Shown here in pieces: positions 10,711 to 22,519 of a stretch of 64,000 bases of DNA. The position numbers and the translations under genes were made by a program. The notes under the pieces were generated by a model. That model had not been told where the DNA came from, searched no databases, and saw nothing but the letters and a program-made list of their open reading frames with translations. Numbering within the stretch: position 1 is the stretch's first letter; each line of letters begins with the position of its first letter. The stretch comes from Hansfordia pulvinata (Eukaryota; Ascomycota; Sordariomycetes; Xylariales), in NCBI GenBank assembly GCA_006538405.1, contig BJKQ01000005.1, positions 744,001 through 808,000 of the forward strand, in the 5' to 3' direction.

Positions 10711-10850
10711 GAATACGGTGCTCGCCTTGATTTGCTTTCTGGGTTGACTTGCGGCTGGTGACGAATCCCGGGTGAACAAAGAATACGATGCTTGTCTTGG
10801 GATGCTTTCCGGGCTGACTTGCGGCTGGTGACGAATCCCGGGTGAACGTC
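10711..10850. repeat. Two-copy 70-bp tandem repeat
   Basis: Copies 10711-10780 and 10781-10850 have an exact period of 70. The second halves are identical over 33 bases (TGACTTGCGGCTGGTGACGA and onward), while the first halves differ at eight positions, six of them transitions. Confidence 0.92.
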
Positions 10851-11763
10851 AAGAGCTTCCAAAAGGCACCCCACCGATGTCGGACGATTCTCGTGCCCTG
10901 CAATACTCATCATTTCAGCGTGTTCGTAAGCGACACGGATGATGCCGGCCTAATTCCCGCGGTCGTCCAAGTTGCGATGCCCACGCGACGACATACGGAC
11001 GGGCGCAAATGAACAGCGCCGCCAGGCTTGTCTGTGGGCGCGTTCCCGGCATGCTTTTTTGAGGTGCGGATGCGGCTGGGGAACTTTTCTCGAGCTTTCG
11101 CAATGGGGTTGTCCCGAATTCTTCGGTCTCGACCTTTCGGAGCCAGCCAGAGTCGCCTTTCGCCCCCCTAACTAGTCAAGGAGCGGAGGGGGGGCTTTCG
11201 GACCCGACCCCGAGAGTCTGGATCCGTGGCGCCCCAATCGATGATGGGCCGCGCGCGGGCTCGTCAGCTCAGCGAGCGTTGACACTACGGCCGTTGCCGG
11301 CCAATGGCAGCTTTTGGCCCGTGCTTACCTACTCGTACTCTCGTCTGAGGAGGACAGACATCCCACGACGCCGCCGGCCGCGGGAGGGCGGGAGCGACAC
11401 GAACTATATTGCGCGGCTATTCGCAGCCGGAGAGACGCAACATGGGCCTGGCTTGAGTCATGAGGTAGTTGTGTAGCCCGGCACGGACAACCACAACCCG
11501 GTGGCTGGTTTTCTTGTTATTTTAGTGCCGCTCTTGGAAGACGCGTACTCGTGGACTCGTCGACTCGTGGACTCGTCGACTGGCTCCACGAACAAAGGCG
11601 GAGTCTAGATCCGGAAGACTGGGACGTTGTGGGGCCCAGCCGACCCGAAGCGCTTTGACTCGGGCGGAATCCCCGATATCTTATCATGGTCGCCTTCTGC
11701 TTAGGGATGGTAGATAGGCGTTTGCTAGGCCATCGAGGCGCGTTTATTTTCCCAGTCAGGCGT

Positions 11764-11766
11764 GGC

Positions 11767-11799
<33 letters not shown>

Positions 11800-11805
11800 A
11801 ATATC

Positions 11806-11837
<32 letters not shown>

Positions 11838-11838
11838 C
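11764..11838. repeat. (GGC)n and (AAC)n microsatellites
   Basis: About nine GGC units are followed by a short GAC stretch and about eleven AAC units. Encoded homopolymers in any frame would be low complexity; no gene is implied. Confidence 0.9.
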
Positions 11839-13217
11839 CACTACCATCGCGCGTCCGTGCAGACGGGGACAGCAAGTTCAAAGTTGTGTTGTGTCGGGTC
11901 TGCCTCGAGAGAAGATCGGAAGACGCTTGTCAGCCGCAGCCGAGCGGGCTTTGCAGCCCACGAAGCGCCCAAGAAACTGTCAGCCTCGGTGGCCGTCCCG
12001 CTCAGTTCATGCTTCGATCCAGACCGGGGCGGGCCAGCTTCGCGCTGACTGTCAGAACCAGAGAATGGGTCTTCCACAGGGTGTCGTCTGAACTTGTCCA
12101 AGTGGCTATATGCAGGCGTGAGGCAGTTCACTCCGCGACCCTGGGGAGAAAGCTCCGAGATATGTCTCTCTGGGCTAACACGTCCGAGTCCGTGGCCCCC
12201 TTTCCCATCTCCTGACAGGCAGGGAATGCACAGCCGGCAGGAGCGCCGTCACCGCGAGTCCGAGGTCCCCCCCCCCCCCCGATCGCGGCCGGCAGGGAAG
12301 CAAGGCAAGGGTGTGCGCTCCGTCTGCCCCAGGCAAGGATCCGGGGTCCAGCGCCGCGATCGACTTGCCCGGACGAGGGAAAGGGAGAAAGCGTGGGCGG
12401 TGGGCCGGCCTTGGCACGTGGCGCAGACCCTCGCGGATCCGTGAACGCAGAGTTTCGGGAGAGCGAGTCAGGGGGCCGGGCTTCGCAGGTTGGTTCGAGA
12501 CTGCAGTGTGTGTCATAAAACGACTCCGCGCGCGAGGTTGTGCCCACGGCAGGGCGTAATGATGAAGACGACGACGTGACGACCGGCATCCCGCTGGCCC
12601 TTCTTCGACGTTGTGGTCTTGGGGAATTCCAGGTGAGAATTTTGCCTGGCTGTCGATCTCTGAGCGGATGCCCCTCGCGGCCATCTAAGTAAGGACGCTT
12701 CCCGCGCAGGCCAACCACCCATGCGATCCAATATCAGACTGTCAGCCGAGCTGGGACCGCATGGAAGCCCTGACTCCCGTCCTGACCAGTCTCTGGAGAC
12801 CTCTGATGAGGCTGTGGCTGGCAGGCCTCTTTGGCCCGTGAGCATGTCCATCTGAGTGCAACATGTCAACAACCTTGGCGGTCCCGGCTAGATTAGCCGG
12901 ATGGCTGCGGTCCCGCACCGAGGTCGATGGTGGTCGGATCACCTGCAGTTCCTGGCGACGACGATATATCATCATGGACGCCTTGACTGCACCATTTTCT
13001 TGCCTCTCGGGGCTAGGTCCACAGAAGCTGCCATTCCCCAGCGAGGCCCAGCGTGTGAAGCCTGTCGATATACCCATGCGTGCTTGTCAGCTTCGATCTC
13101 CATCTTCAGATAATAGTGCCCACGCGACTTGCTGGGCGAGATATCTCGCTTAGCACAATGGCCTGCGCTAGCTGGGCACAGGCGGGTCAAGTATCCGTAG
13201 CAGCTGGGCCAAGTGGG

Positions 13218-13249
13218 AGCCGGGTCAAGTGGCAGCCGGGTCAAGTGGC
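13218..13249. repeat. 16-bp tandem repeat
   Basis: AGCCGGGTCAAGTGGC occurs twice in direct succession, with degenerate partial copies just upstream (from about 13180). Confidence 0.8.
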
Positions 13250-14307
13250 AGCACGACATCGATTTTTGCTGTCCCAGAGGGCGCATGACACGGCACGCAC
13301 ACCGGGGCCGGGATGACCAGAGTGGCTGCCCCAGCGCCCTGTCCCCTGCAGAGAGATCTGCTCTGACAGACAGGCAGCAGCAGGCCTCGGATGGCATCGC
13401 GACAACGCTCCATAGCTGATCCAGGGCCAACCTGGTCGATTGCGCTGCTCAGGGGAGGGATGCTTCGCTGGCCGAGGACCGCTGACTGCGGGTGTTGGAA
13501 GAAGAGAGCGGAATGTGGGATCAAGACCTGCCCAACAGGGCCTGACGCGTCCTGGAAGACTTTTCTCGACGTGATGAGAGCCCCCCTCCCCGGATGGAGA
13601 TCAAGCACCCCTGGATCGTGGCGCCGCCATCGACATGGGCAGCATCGCCGGGATGGGAATGTGGGCGGGGCGGATCTGTGGATGCCCCCGGGCTCTGTCG
13701 CGCTTTGACCCTCGGTTCGCACGCAGTCTGTACTCGTACTCATACCCTGGAACCGGATCGTGTCACCTACAGAGTACTCGTAGATCCAAGCCACAGAATC
13801 GGGTCGGGATCCTGGCGCCGTACGAGCACCCCGTAGGCCTGCGAGCCCTGTCAGTCATCGATGGCGGCGAGCAGTCCATCCCGGACAGTCCGCACGGAAA
13901 CCCAGCAAGAAATCGCGGCTTTCCGCACGAATCCCGCAAGGCCTCTCCGCTCGAAAATCGAGCCCGCTCAGCCCAGCCATTGGATGTTGGAGACCAACGG
14001 GGCTTCCGCGGGCCTACAGCCGCCCACGGACCCTGCGGCGCCCTGCGGCGCCCAGCGTCGACCAGCGGCGGCCCTCCGCCGTGTTGGGGGTCCAGATCGC
14101 AGCAAGCGCGGGCCGAGCGCAAGAGGTCGCCTTCTGTTGGTTGGTCGGGGAGTCGGCAGAGGACGGACGCAGGGTTTCAGGCAAACCACCCAGCGGGCTC
14201 GGCCGCGACACCCAACGCGGCGGCCGGCGTTTCCAAGCTAGGTACGGTGTGCTTGGGATAGATCGGGCCTTGGTGGTGGTGATGATGAGCCCTTGTGACC
14301 AGCGGCT

Positions 14308-14342
14308 CTGCCCGCTGCCCGCTGCCCGCTGCCCGCTGCCCT
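14308..14342. repeat. GCCCGCT tandem repeat
   Basis: About five 7-bp units of CTGCCCG in a non-coding stretch. Confidence 0.85.
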
Positions 14343-14955
14343 TCCACTCTTTTTGGGTTTGCTCCAGAAGGACAGGCCGCTCCTCAAGCTGCCCGGGCCT
14401 TGTCCATGCAAATGTTAGTGCCAAGGTGCTGTTTATTGGCGAGCGCCGTTTAGCCCGAATAGAGCCTAGAGGCCATCGTAGCTCGACATCTTTAAGCCCC
14501 TTTGGGTGCAGCACTACCTTAGCGCACACTTTCAGATACGGGTCGAGTTGGCTCGAGCTGGCTCGAGCTGAGCTTCTCACCGGCCCCTCTGGTGGGTTCT
14601 TCGATGTGTGTGCAGGGCGTGTGCTCGAGGGGACGGCGAACGGCAGCGCGTCTCCCGGGACCAGGGCTGCATGGAATACATATAGAATCCCCGCCGAGAG
14701 CCCACCCTGCGGTGCTGGCAGGCTTATGGTGCTGCTCTCGATCCTCGCCGACTTCTGACAAGCCGTCTCGGTTGCATCTTCGACATAAATGTAACTCCCG
14801 AGACATTTTTTCCTTTTTGCAGCCTCCTGGACTATTCTGATAAACCGGGTGTTTCGATCTGGACCTAGGCCGCGTGTCCGTCTCCTGGCTTGTCGGTTTC
14901 CTGGAGCAATCACTCACACCCGTGGCTGAAGCGAGCCCGAGCCCCCAACGTCCCG

Positions 14956-16577
14956 ATGTATGTGCTGGGGGAGGTCAACAGTGCCGTGAGTGGTTCCTTG
15001 TTTCTCCTCGGCTCGTGGGCGTTTGACTGACTGGGCCTGAAGTTTCTGACGGAAGTATGGACCTTATACGGAATTGGGATGACAATCCTGCTCCTGAGGT
15101 TTGCCGTCAGACTGAGGAGAGTGGGATTAGGGGGTATGCAAGGTGACGATGCCTTCGCGCTGGCCGTCCTTGTTTTTTACACCTTGGATGCTGTGACGGT
15201 ACACAGTGTTTGTGAGTGGCAGAGCCCCCGTCTTGTGTGCCATCCATCTTGCGAAACTGACGAGTGCCTCCTGCAGACTACATGGCCACCAACGTTGAGG
15301 CATCTGTACTCATGGCTTCGGGGAGAGGTAAGCACACACCGCCATCGACCAGGTGGAGAGAGGACGGACTGACGAAAATCTCAGTCCTCACGGATCCGGA
15401 AATATCGCAGCTTATCACGGGATCGAAGCTGCAGTTCGTGGCGTGGTATTCGTATGCTTCGCTCGTGTGGTGCCTCAAGGGAACCATGCTGTGCTTCTTC
15501 AAGCGCATGACGATGGGCCTCTCGCAGCAACGCATGGTCAACTATTTAGCCATTGCTTGCGGGGTCTCGTACCTGGCAGTGATACTGACGGTGAGATTGA
15601 CCGCATCGGCGTCGCATATGGGGTGAAGTGAAGCTGACTTGGACTGGTTCAGATCACGTTTGGCTGTTTCCCAACCCATATGAACTGGCAGTAAGTCATC
15701 CCGTGCCCGTCCTGATCGTTGCAAGCGTTAGGTACCATCGCTAACATGCTCTTTTCCAGAGTCGTGCCAGACCCGGGCAGTAAGTTGCCGTGAATCCCAT
15801 CGAGTTGTCGACATGGCCTAACGCGCGCGCCGCAGCCAAATGTACCCTGAAGCTACAGAACTTCTTGGTGATGACGGTGCTGAACGTCATCACCGACGCC
15901 GCCATCCTATGCATCCCGCTGCCCCTATTGTGGCGCCTGCAGATTCCGGCGAAAAAGTAAGTCTCCCTTGTCGTGGCCTGCCTTGTCAAGGGTTGAGGTG
16001 CCACGCTGCGCCGCGCCGCGCCGCAGTGAGTAGTGGCTGACCCAAGACAACCTCGATATATAGGAAGGTGGTCATTGGCCTGTTGCTCAGCTCGGGCGTG
16101 TTCGTCATCACGGCAGCCCTGATCCGGTGCATCCTGACGCTGTCGGGCAACCCCAGCGCGGTTCTGATCAACAGCTGGGGAGTGCGGGAGACGATTGTGG
16201 GCATCATTGCGGTCAACATCCCGATCCTGCGGCCACTGCTCACGCGGTCGTTCTGGACGGGCGAGGCGTCGCTGGGCAGCTCGTCGGGCGGCCCGTCGAA
16301 GGGGGTGACGGGCGGAACGCGGTCGACGGGGATCAAGGAGATCTACGAGATGACGACGAGCGTGGGAAACGGACACCACCGCGGCAAGGGGAGCCGGAGC
16401 GGCAGCGAGGAGATGATCATCGGCAAAGGGTTCGGGGAGACGGGCAGCCCGACACCGCGCGACGGCGAGGTGGTGGTGGAGACGGTGTACCAGGTGACGA
16501 GCGAGAGGCGGACGCACGAGGACGAGACCTGGGGAGGGTTTTCGGGGCCGACAACCAAGGGCGCCGGCATGGTGTGA
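14956..16577 (+). CDS. PTH11-type / fungal rhodopsin-domain seven-TM protein
   Basis: This is an integral plasma-membrane protein of the fungal rhodopsin-domain group (relatives of Pth11-like receptors), whose members sense surface or nutrient cues; the ligand is unknown. Eight exons join with perfect phase: 14956-14985, 15043-15211, 15277-15327, 15385-15590, 15653-15690, 15760-15779, 15836-15956 and 16064-16577, giving 382 residues. Visible landmarks are a first helix (GIGMTILLLRFAVRLR), a GDDAFAL segment, YSYASLVWCLKGTMLCFFKR, the HMNWQVVPDPGTKC loop, TDAAILCIPLPLLWRLQIP, and the final helices SSGVFVITAALIRCI and ETIVGIIAVNIPILRPL. A hydrophilic Gly/Ser-rich cytoplasmic tail of about 110 residues follows. 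There is no CFEM domain. I chose the first ATG before the hydrophobic segment; the extracellular N-terminus is short. Several exons are very small (20 and 38 nt), so automatic annotation may misjoin them. Confidence 0.93.
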
Positions 16578-17467
16578 GGACGATGGTGGAAATGATACCC
16601 AGTGTGAGATCCGGAGATGCTGGGAGGCGCGCTAAAGATACTAGTCTTGCGCGCGTTAAAAGCACTGCGTGCAGGGGTGATGTCATTCCATGGCATCGCA
16701 GGGCCAGAGGCCGCCTGCGTCCGCATCTCGTCAACGTGTAATGAATGGGGATGTAGAACATGATAGACCTGTAAAGCCTTGTAATGAGAAAGAATCGCTT
16801 CTGCTCTACATCTCTATGACTTTCTCCCATGTCAACTCACACATCCTGCTTCGCACGATGGTACGCGTGAGCTACAGCTGCTTGTACTTGGCCCTTGTCA
16901 TGATGCAGCGTCCCGGTGGTTTCAGTGATCTCGAGTACGGGTACGTCGCTTGTTTCATCAATCAAGACCAGACAACGACATTGATGAGCAAGGGACCTAC
17001 CTGGCTGCAATGAGAACTAGAGCTATCTGAAGAACGCTTATTGAAGGAATTCCAGATTCCTCTCATCCCAGCCAGCCCCCAAGTAAGTCACCAGACGATG
17101 CAACAGCAGGGCGGGAGAGTGGCTGAAGCGGGCAGGCCAGTCATCGAATTGCCACGCAGGTTCCAAGGTTCAGGTTCAAGGCTGGCATCGGCATAAACCA
17201 TCGACGTCATAGGCGCGTGCCTCAAGCTGTACAGGTAAGTCACCCATCGCTGGATATCCGCCCGAGCCAGGCGCTCCGCGCTGCCTCCAGGCTGCCCGAC
17301 TTGGCCTGAGGGGTTGGCGCTGATAAGGAGACCACTCTGCCACCTCCCGCACGCATTTGCACATCCATCTCCCGACACGACATTCGCCTCTGAATCTACG
17401 ACACTGTCTGTCTGTTCACGGAACCACCCACGACGCCACCCAAGACCCGAAAGATCAACACATCACC
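16578..17467. other. Intergenic region between receptor and I78 inhibitor genes
   Basis: The 3' UTR of the receptor-like gene and the promoter and leader of the I78 gene. The leader just before ATG 17468 is A/C-rich (ACATCACC). No other gene is seen. Confidence 0.6.
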
Positions 17468-17790
17468 ATGCCTCTGGTCGTCCCCGGTATCAACGACGCC
17501 TCGGTCCAGGACTTCACCCAGCACTGGACCAACCAGCTGGTTGGCAAGAGCGTCAGCGACGATGCGCATTCCGAGACGGTACGCCTCCGCTCTCTTTTTC
17601 CCTCCCATCACCCCAGTTGCCATCCGTCGCTGACACAGCCCTGCTCGCGCAGAACTTTTGCAAAAAGGACCTCCCCCAGGTCTGCCGCGTCATCAAGCCC
17701 GGCCAGATGGTGACCAAGGATTTCAACGAGGAACGCCTCAACGTCCACGTCAACGACGACGGGACCGTGACGCACGTCCAGCACGGCTGA
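17468..17790 (+). CDS. Peptidase inhibitor I78 family protein
   Basis: Two exons (17468-17578 and 17653-17790; intron GTACGC...GCGCAG) encode 82 residues. The C-terminal half carries the I78 signature: CRVIKPGQMVTKDF, ERLNVHVNDDG and a final VTHVQHG. The known fungal member of this family inhibits serine proteases such as elastase. In this protein there is no signal peptide, the N-terminal cysteine is absent, and the usual near-terminal CysGly is HisGly. It therefore probably acts inside the cell and lacks the disulfide of the secreted inhibitor. The N-terminal WTNQLVGK segment is also typical of the family. The target protease cannot be read from the sequence. Confidence 0.9.
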
Positions 17791-18618
17791 GTGCTCGTAC
17801 CTGGGAGCGGGCGGCCTGGCATGAGCTGCCGCCATAGCCATGCTGCGTGTTGTTGTATAGTGTTTTATCCATCTTACCTGCCTTAGGTACCTACATAGTC
17901 TGATTGCCAGCGCCGGCAGCACGTAATTCTCAGCAACGACAAGCGCAACATTCCCTCGAGAATCGCCGTAATTGCCACATATTGCGGTGCTTGTGAGATA
18001 GTGCTTACCTACGGTACCTACTTGCATGTACATAATGTGCCAAACAAACCGGTCCTGAGAGCGGCGGCGAGATGGCATTCGTCGTCGACCCCGCGGTGGA
18101 TCCGGTGCACGAGTACTCGAGGTACGAGTTGGCCCAGCTCTTGCAGTGCTGTTTGGGACCCAGTGGATTCAGCAGACTGTGAGCTGGTGGTGGCCGGCCC
18201 CGTAGCCTCCAGGCCCCGCCCCGCCACCCCGTGTCTCGGGTTACGGTACAGCAGATAGTAATGAGACTGGCCCTTGTCCGCGAATGGCAAGTGAGGGGCA
18301 CCGGGCGACGTGCCGCGCGCGCCATTCGAGTGCCCCGCCATCCGCCCGCCCACAGCTTGGCTTACCAGGTTCCTCTGCCCGGCTTCTCGTCCTCGCCGTC
18401 GTCGCTGCGTTGTCGCTGCTCCGGAAGTCAAGTCATCACGGGATCTGGCCTGACCTTGCTCTCAGCACCGCCCTTCACACCACGACCACCCTGCCCCGTC
18501 TCTTTTCCTCGACGCCGTTCTGATACCTCTGTACTATCTTGTTCTTGTTTTCCCGGCTCGTCTTCTCCCCTCCCTTCCCAATCTCACCGCGGCCCCGTCC
18601 CGGCCTCCCACCGCGGCC
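17791..18618. other. Intergenic region upstream of TMA20
   Basis: Begins with the I78 gene 3' UTR, contains CCTTAGGTACCTA (about 17881) and the palindrome CGAGTACTCG (18110-18119), and ends in a pyrimidine-rich leader (about 18500-18610) typical of translation-machinery genes. Confidence 0.6.
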
Positions 18619-19357
18619 ATGTTCAAAAAAGAGTAAGCTTCCAATCCCCGCCCGGTCTGCCTCTTGCGCTCAAGTCCGTCACTGACGTCCCGCCTTCCCC
18701 CCGCGCAGCCTCCAGGCGTCGCCAAAGTCGAAGCTCAAGTCTTCGGTCCAGCGCAACCTGCGCCAATCCCTCCTCAGGTCGTACCCCCTCGTCGCAAAGT
18801 ACATCGACGAGATCATGCCCAAGAAGGGCTCCCTCGAGGCCATGAAGCTGCCCGACCGCCGCACCCTCTACGTCCTCGAGGCCGAGCCCCTCTTCTTCCA
18901 GGAGGACAACAACACCCTGCTGCCCCACCTGCGCCTCGTCCACCGCTTCCCCGACGCCTTCCCCAGCATCCGCATAGACCGCGGCGCCATCCGCTTCGTC
19001 CTCAGCGGCGCCACCCTCATGGCCCCCGGCCTGACCAGCGCCGGCGGCCGCCTGCCCAACCCCACCGACGAAGACGAAGAGAGCGAGGAGGAGGAGGAGG
19101 ACGAGGACGAGGAGGGTGAGGAGGGAGAGGGGGGCAAGCCCAAGATCCCCAAGGAGGGCCTCGACGCCAACGAGTGCTGGACCCGCGACCTAAAGAAGGG
19201 CGAGCCCGTCGTCGTCCGTGCCGAGGGCAAGATTGAGGCCTGCGCAGTCGGCTTCCTCGTCGCCGGTACCAAGGACGTCAAGGCGAACGGCAAGGGCCCC
19301 GTCATTGAGGACGCACACTTCCTGGGCGACGGCCTGTGGAAGCTCAACACGGCCTAG
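18619..19357 (+). CDS. TMA20: Translation machinery-associated protein 20 (MCT-1 orthologue, PUA domain)
   Basis: Tma20/MCT-1 pairs with Tma22/DENR to recycle 40S subunits by removing deacylated tRNA and to assist re-initiation. A 14-nt first exon (18619-18632, MFKK + GA) joins exon 2 (18709-19357), giving 220 residues that begin MFKKDLQ, the conserved start of the family. The N-terminal domain includes LKSSVQRNLRQSLL and EIMPKKGSLEAMKL. The PUA domain follows, with LPHLRLVHRFPD, IRIDRGAIRFVLSGATLMAPGL and a C-terminal GDGLWKL. A strongly acidic Glu/Asp insertion (about residues 124-147) splits the PUA domain between GLTSAGG and WTRDLKKGEPV. The insert is encoded in phase and is not a frameshift product. 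A constitutive cytosolic protein is expected. Confidence 0.96.
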
Positions 19358-21333
19358 GTGGCTGATGAGTGAGAGGTCTGATTCTGCACCAACTCTTCTC
19401 TCACGTCGTGTTTGGCGCAGTCGTGGCTGGGCCAAAAAAGCCCGACAGTACATGGCCGCCGAGCTCGTGATATGGATGGAAGCCCATGCCCCTATCCATC
19501 GCCCCCTCGCGGGACTGTGTGGTCCCGCTTCAGGTGGCCTGCGGCATCTCGACCGTGAATATTGGGCCATGGCCTCTCGGTCAGCAAACCCTGCTCTTGA
19601 AGAGCTTCGAGTTCTTGCCGTCCGGCGCATGGACCCCCGGAACGTGCAAAACGGAGGGCGCAGGGTTACTCGATGCTGCCCTGTAGGTGCCCCGCACGAC
19701 TTGACAGGTAGCAGCGACCAGCAGTCTTTTGGAGGCACCTGCAAGCACTGATGCATGCTCGACCAAATTCCCACATGAATTACTATACACAGCAGTCTTG
19801 CCTTCGCCAGGCGGCATGAAAGTGCGATAATTGAGGTTTCCCCCCACACTACCGATTCGAAACTACTCCAAGAGTACCACTGTTCTCCTTGGCCTCGTGA
19901 TGTGAGCCTCGTAAGCAGCAGCAACTCCCAGGGCAGCAAAGGCCGGGTTTCATTATTGCCAATATCATATGAGTTGGTCACCTACCCGCATGTCATGCTG
20001 CAACCACACCCGGATAGCGGCTTTTCCGACTCGAGGCCTGCCCGTGCGAATGCTCCGCCATTCGTCGTCCCCTGGTGCGTTGGCCCGGACGGGGCGGCTC
20101 TGTCATGCAACGAGAACGCGACAACACGGCCATGTCATCCCCTCCCTCTTCGTCAATGTAACTCCACGGCGGGCCGTAGTTCTGACGTCTACGTACGCGC
20201 GTTAAGCGCTCGAAATTGGGTCGGCAGCCGTTCGCCCCCGGAAGCTGCTCGTCGATGTTGTGCTGGACTTCCTTGTCTCTCCATCTCTCCTTCTTTTCTT
20301 GCTGTCATCTTAAGACCCGCGCTGTTGCCCACCATCTGGCCCGAGTAAGGCCTTCTTTTTCGATTCATCCGCCTCTAATCTCAGAGGGTCTCTGATCTTG
20401 GTCTCTGATCTCAGTCGGTTCGCGGGGGCCACCAAGCTCGCTCAAGAGGGTCGACAAAGAGGTCCAAGGGGGCAAACCAGCCCTCACTCTCGCCCGTGAC
20501 GCCGGTCCTACTGCGTGTGTGCCCCGCGAGAGACAAACTCTACAATCTTGATCGACCACCCACTGACCCGCGACCACAGATAATCACACGGAGTAGCACC
20601 GTCCCAGCAGCCACAATCGGAGGGAGCGACACCTTTCGTAAATGCGAACTTCCGCCTCAGCCTCGCCACGCGCACGGGGCGTCCCGGGAGATCTCTCGCT
20701 TGTTGCCGCGCAAGCGACACTGATCTTCAGCGGAACAGAGGGACCCGCCCCCTTTTGAACCCGAATGCCGGGCTCAGGGGGCGGCGCGAAGAGCCGGGCC
20801 GGCGAGCCGTGCTCTGTCCTCTCTGTTGTGGGCCCCCCCTCTTGGAACATGGGCCATGTGTTTGTTTGCTTGCCTGCGTGTGCTACAGCCCCATTATAGC
20901 AGTAGAGCTACAGGGGGCTGCAAACATGACGTCTTGTGAGTGAGTCGGCTGCATAGCCGGAAGCGAGGTGACCTGTGCTCTGTGCTCCCCCCCCCCCCTT
21001 TTTTTTTCATTTTCTTTGCCCTATCCTCGAATTCCCGCCGCGAGCACCTCTCCCGTCAGCGAGGAGCGCATCCCTGGGCCTTCCCGCGCGTCCTACGCTA
21101 CGCCGGGTCTCCGACCTCGGCGGACACAGCAACGGCGAGGCTGAGAATATGTTGTGTCACCGAGCCAGGGGGCTGGGGGGTAACGGCGCTGACAATCAGC
21201 AATCAACAAAAGCAGATGTTTGCGATGCCTCGATCGAGAAGCACAAAGCGCAAAAAAAAAGACATTGCTTGCCCCTCCAGCCCAGCCCCTCTGACGCTGA
21301 GAAATGATCCCCCGCCCCGCCCCGCCCCGCGCA

Positions 21334-21371
21334 AAGGCAAGGCAAGGCAAGGCAAGGCAAGCAAGCAAGCC
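21334..21371. repeat. (AAGGC)n / (AAGC)n repeat
   Basis: Five or more AAGGC units followed by AAGC units, immediately after CCCCG repeats (21308-21330). Confidence 0.88.
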
Positions 21372-22321
21372 TAGTCGGCGCGCCCACGTCTCACATGCTT
21401 GCAGCGCGCGGCGACTTGCGTCAACTACTGCAGCACAATCCCCTCCACAACGTTTTTTTTTTTTTTCGATTGTTTGCCCTCCGCCAATTTTCCGCTGCTG
21501 CCCCCGGAAAACTGCGCGCGCAACTGCGGCGCGCAAGGGAGCGGGCATCGAATCGAGGGCAGTCAGATATACTTTGTGTCGCACCGCGCAGGTCAGGCCA
21601 TCGGGGGGGGGAAGCCTTGGCCTGCGTGAGATCACGCCCATCGACCCGAAACCCCCCCCCCCCTTCTTACTACCATGACGGTGCTGTGCGACGGGTGCAG
21701 CAGCAGCAGGAGGAGGCGGAGGAGGAGGAGGAGAAAGAGCCCTTGGCTGACAGACGCAGCCACGTTATGAGCCCGGACGCGGGGCACCAAGTCCGAATCG
21801 TCCCAGGCGGCGCTTCTCGTGTCTGCGCGTGTGATTTTTCCCACTCGAGGTCTGTGTCTTCTTCTCCCTGATGCTTTTGAGCGTGAGCCGTGGGGTCTTG
21901 TCTCGGAAAAAGAGAAGGGGGGGGGGTTCCGAGTTCGCGCGCGCGAGAGAGACCTTGTCGTCGCCCCGGCCCATGGATTCGGTTGACGGCGAGCCCGCGC
22001 ATCTGCAGCGCAGGGGGTAGAGGCAAGCCGACTTGATCCCCGCCGCCCTTCCCCCTCCCTTGCCGCCGGCCGCCGGAGCGGAAAGCCCGTGTTATGTGAT
22101 TGTCAGTGTGTGCGTGTGCGACGTGTGGAAGCCCCTCGAGCAAACATATCCTGTGGTGACAAGTCTGAGCCCTGGCTTTGTGCAACCGCAGGGGAGGGGG
22201 CAAGGGAGAGAGTGTGCGAGCGAGAGAGGCGAGCAGCGGTCTTCTTCTTCTTCCCGATGTCGCGTCGAGGGCAGGGGAGAGTCCCGAACGACAATTCGCC
22301 TCTCTGTGAGACGGGGGCGAG

Positions 22322-22327
22322 TATAAG
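22322..22327 (+). promoter_or_regulatory. Putative TATA box of the zinc-finger gene
   Basis: GTATAAGAAG lies about 200 bases upstream of ATG 22520, with a C/A-rich leader between (CACACACACACC, then CGCCAGA directly before ATG). Confidence 0.4.
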
Positions 22328-22519
22328 AAGCCCTCGCGCCGACCTGCTCTTCATCCTCGACGTGGAAAGCTGGGCAAGAAAAGCAGCACACTCTCGAGTA
22401 TCTTCGCATCCTTGCCTCTTCTCGACCGAGATTGACAAGCTTGCGTCGCTCTCTCTGGCAGCCACCTGCACCGCACACACACACCACTGATATATACACA
22501 CACACGCACACTCGCCAGA

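Larger units (their letters stand above)
10561..14955. other. 4.4-kb intergenic region without supported gene
   Basis: Long frames exist on both strands, but none starts with ATG and shows coding character. The region holds a 70-bp tandem repeat (10711-10850), (GGC)n-(AAC)n microsatellites (11764-11838), a 16-bp imperfect tandem (13218-13249), TACTCGTA copies (11330, 13731, 13775) and a GCCCGCT repeat (about 14308-14342). The last hundred bases form the leader of the receptor gene. Confidence 0.55.
19358..22519. other. 3.2-kb intergenic region, no supported gene
   Basis: Contains GC-rich, repeat-laden sequence: (AAGGC)n at about 21334-21371, T and A homopolymers near 21000 and 21450, a C run (about 21650-21663) and GGA/AGG purine tracts (about 21700-21740). 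Short ATG frames, such as one at 21395, are low complexity (poly-Phe, poly-Glu) and unconvincing. The last 200 bases are the promoter and leader of the zinc-finger gene. Confidence 0.55.

Noticed and set aside
14014..14913. 299-codon minus-strand frame upstream of the receptor-like gene
   Set aside because: Begins at a GTG, crosses a simple repeat and resembles no family. A decayed repeat remains possible.
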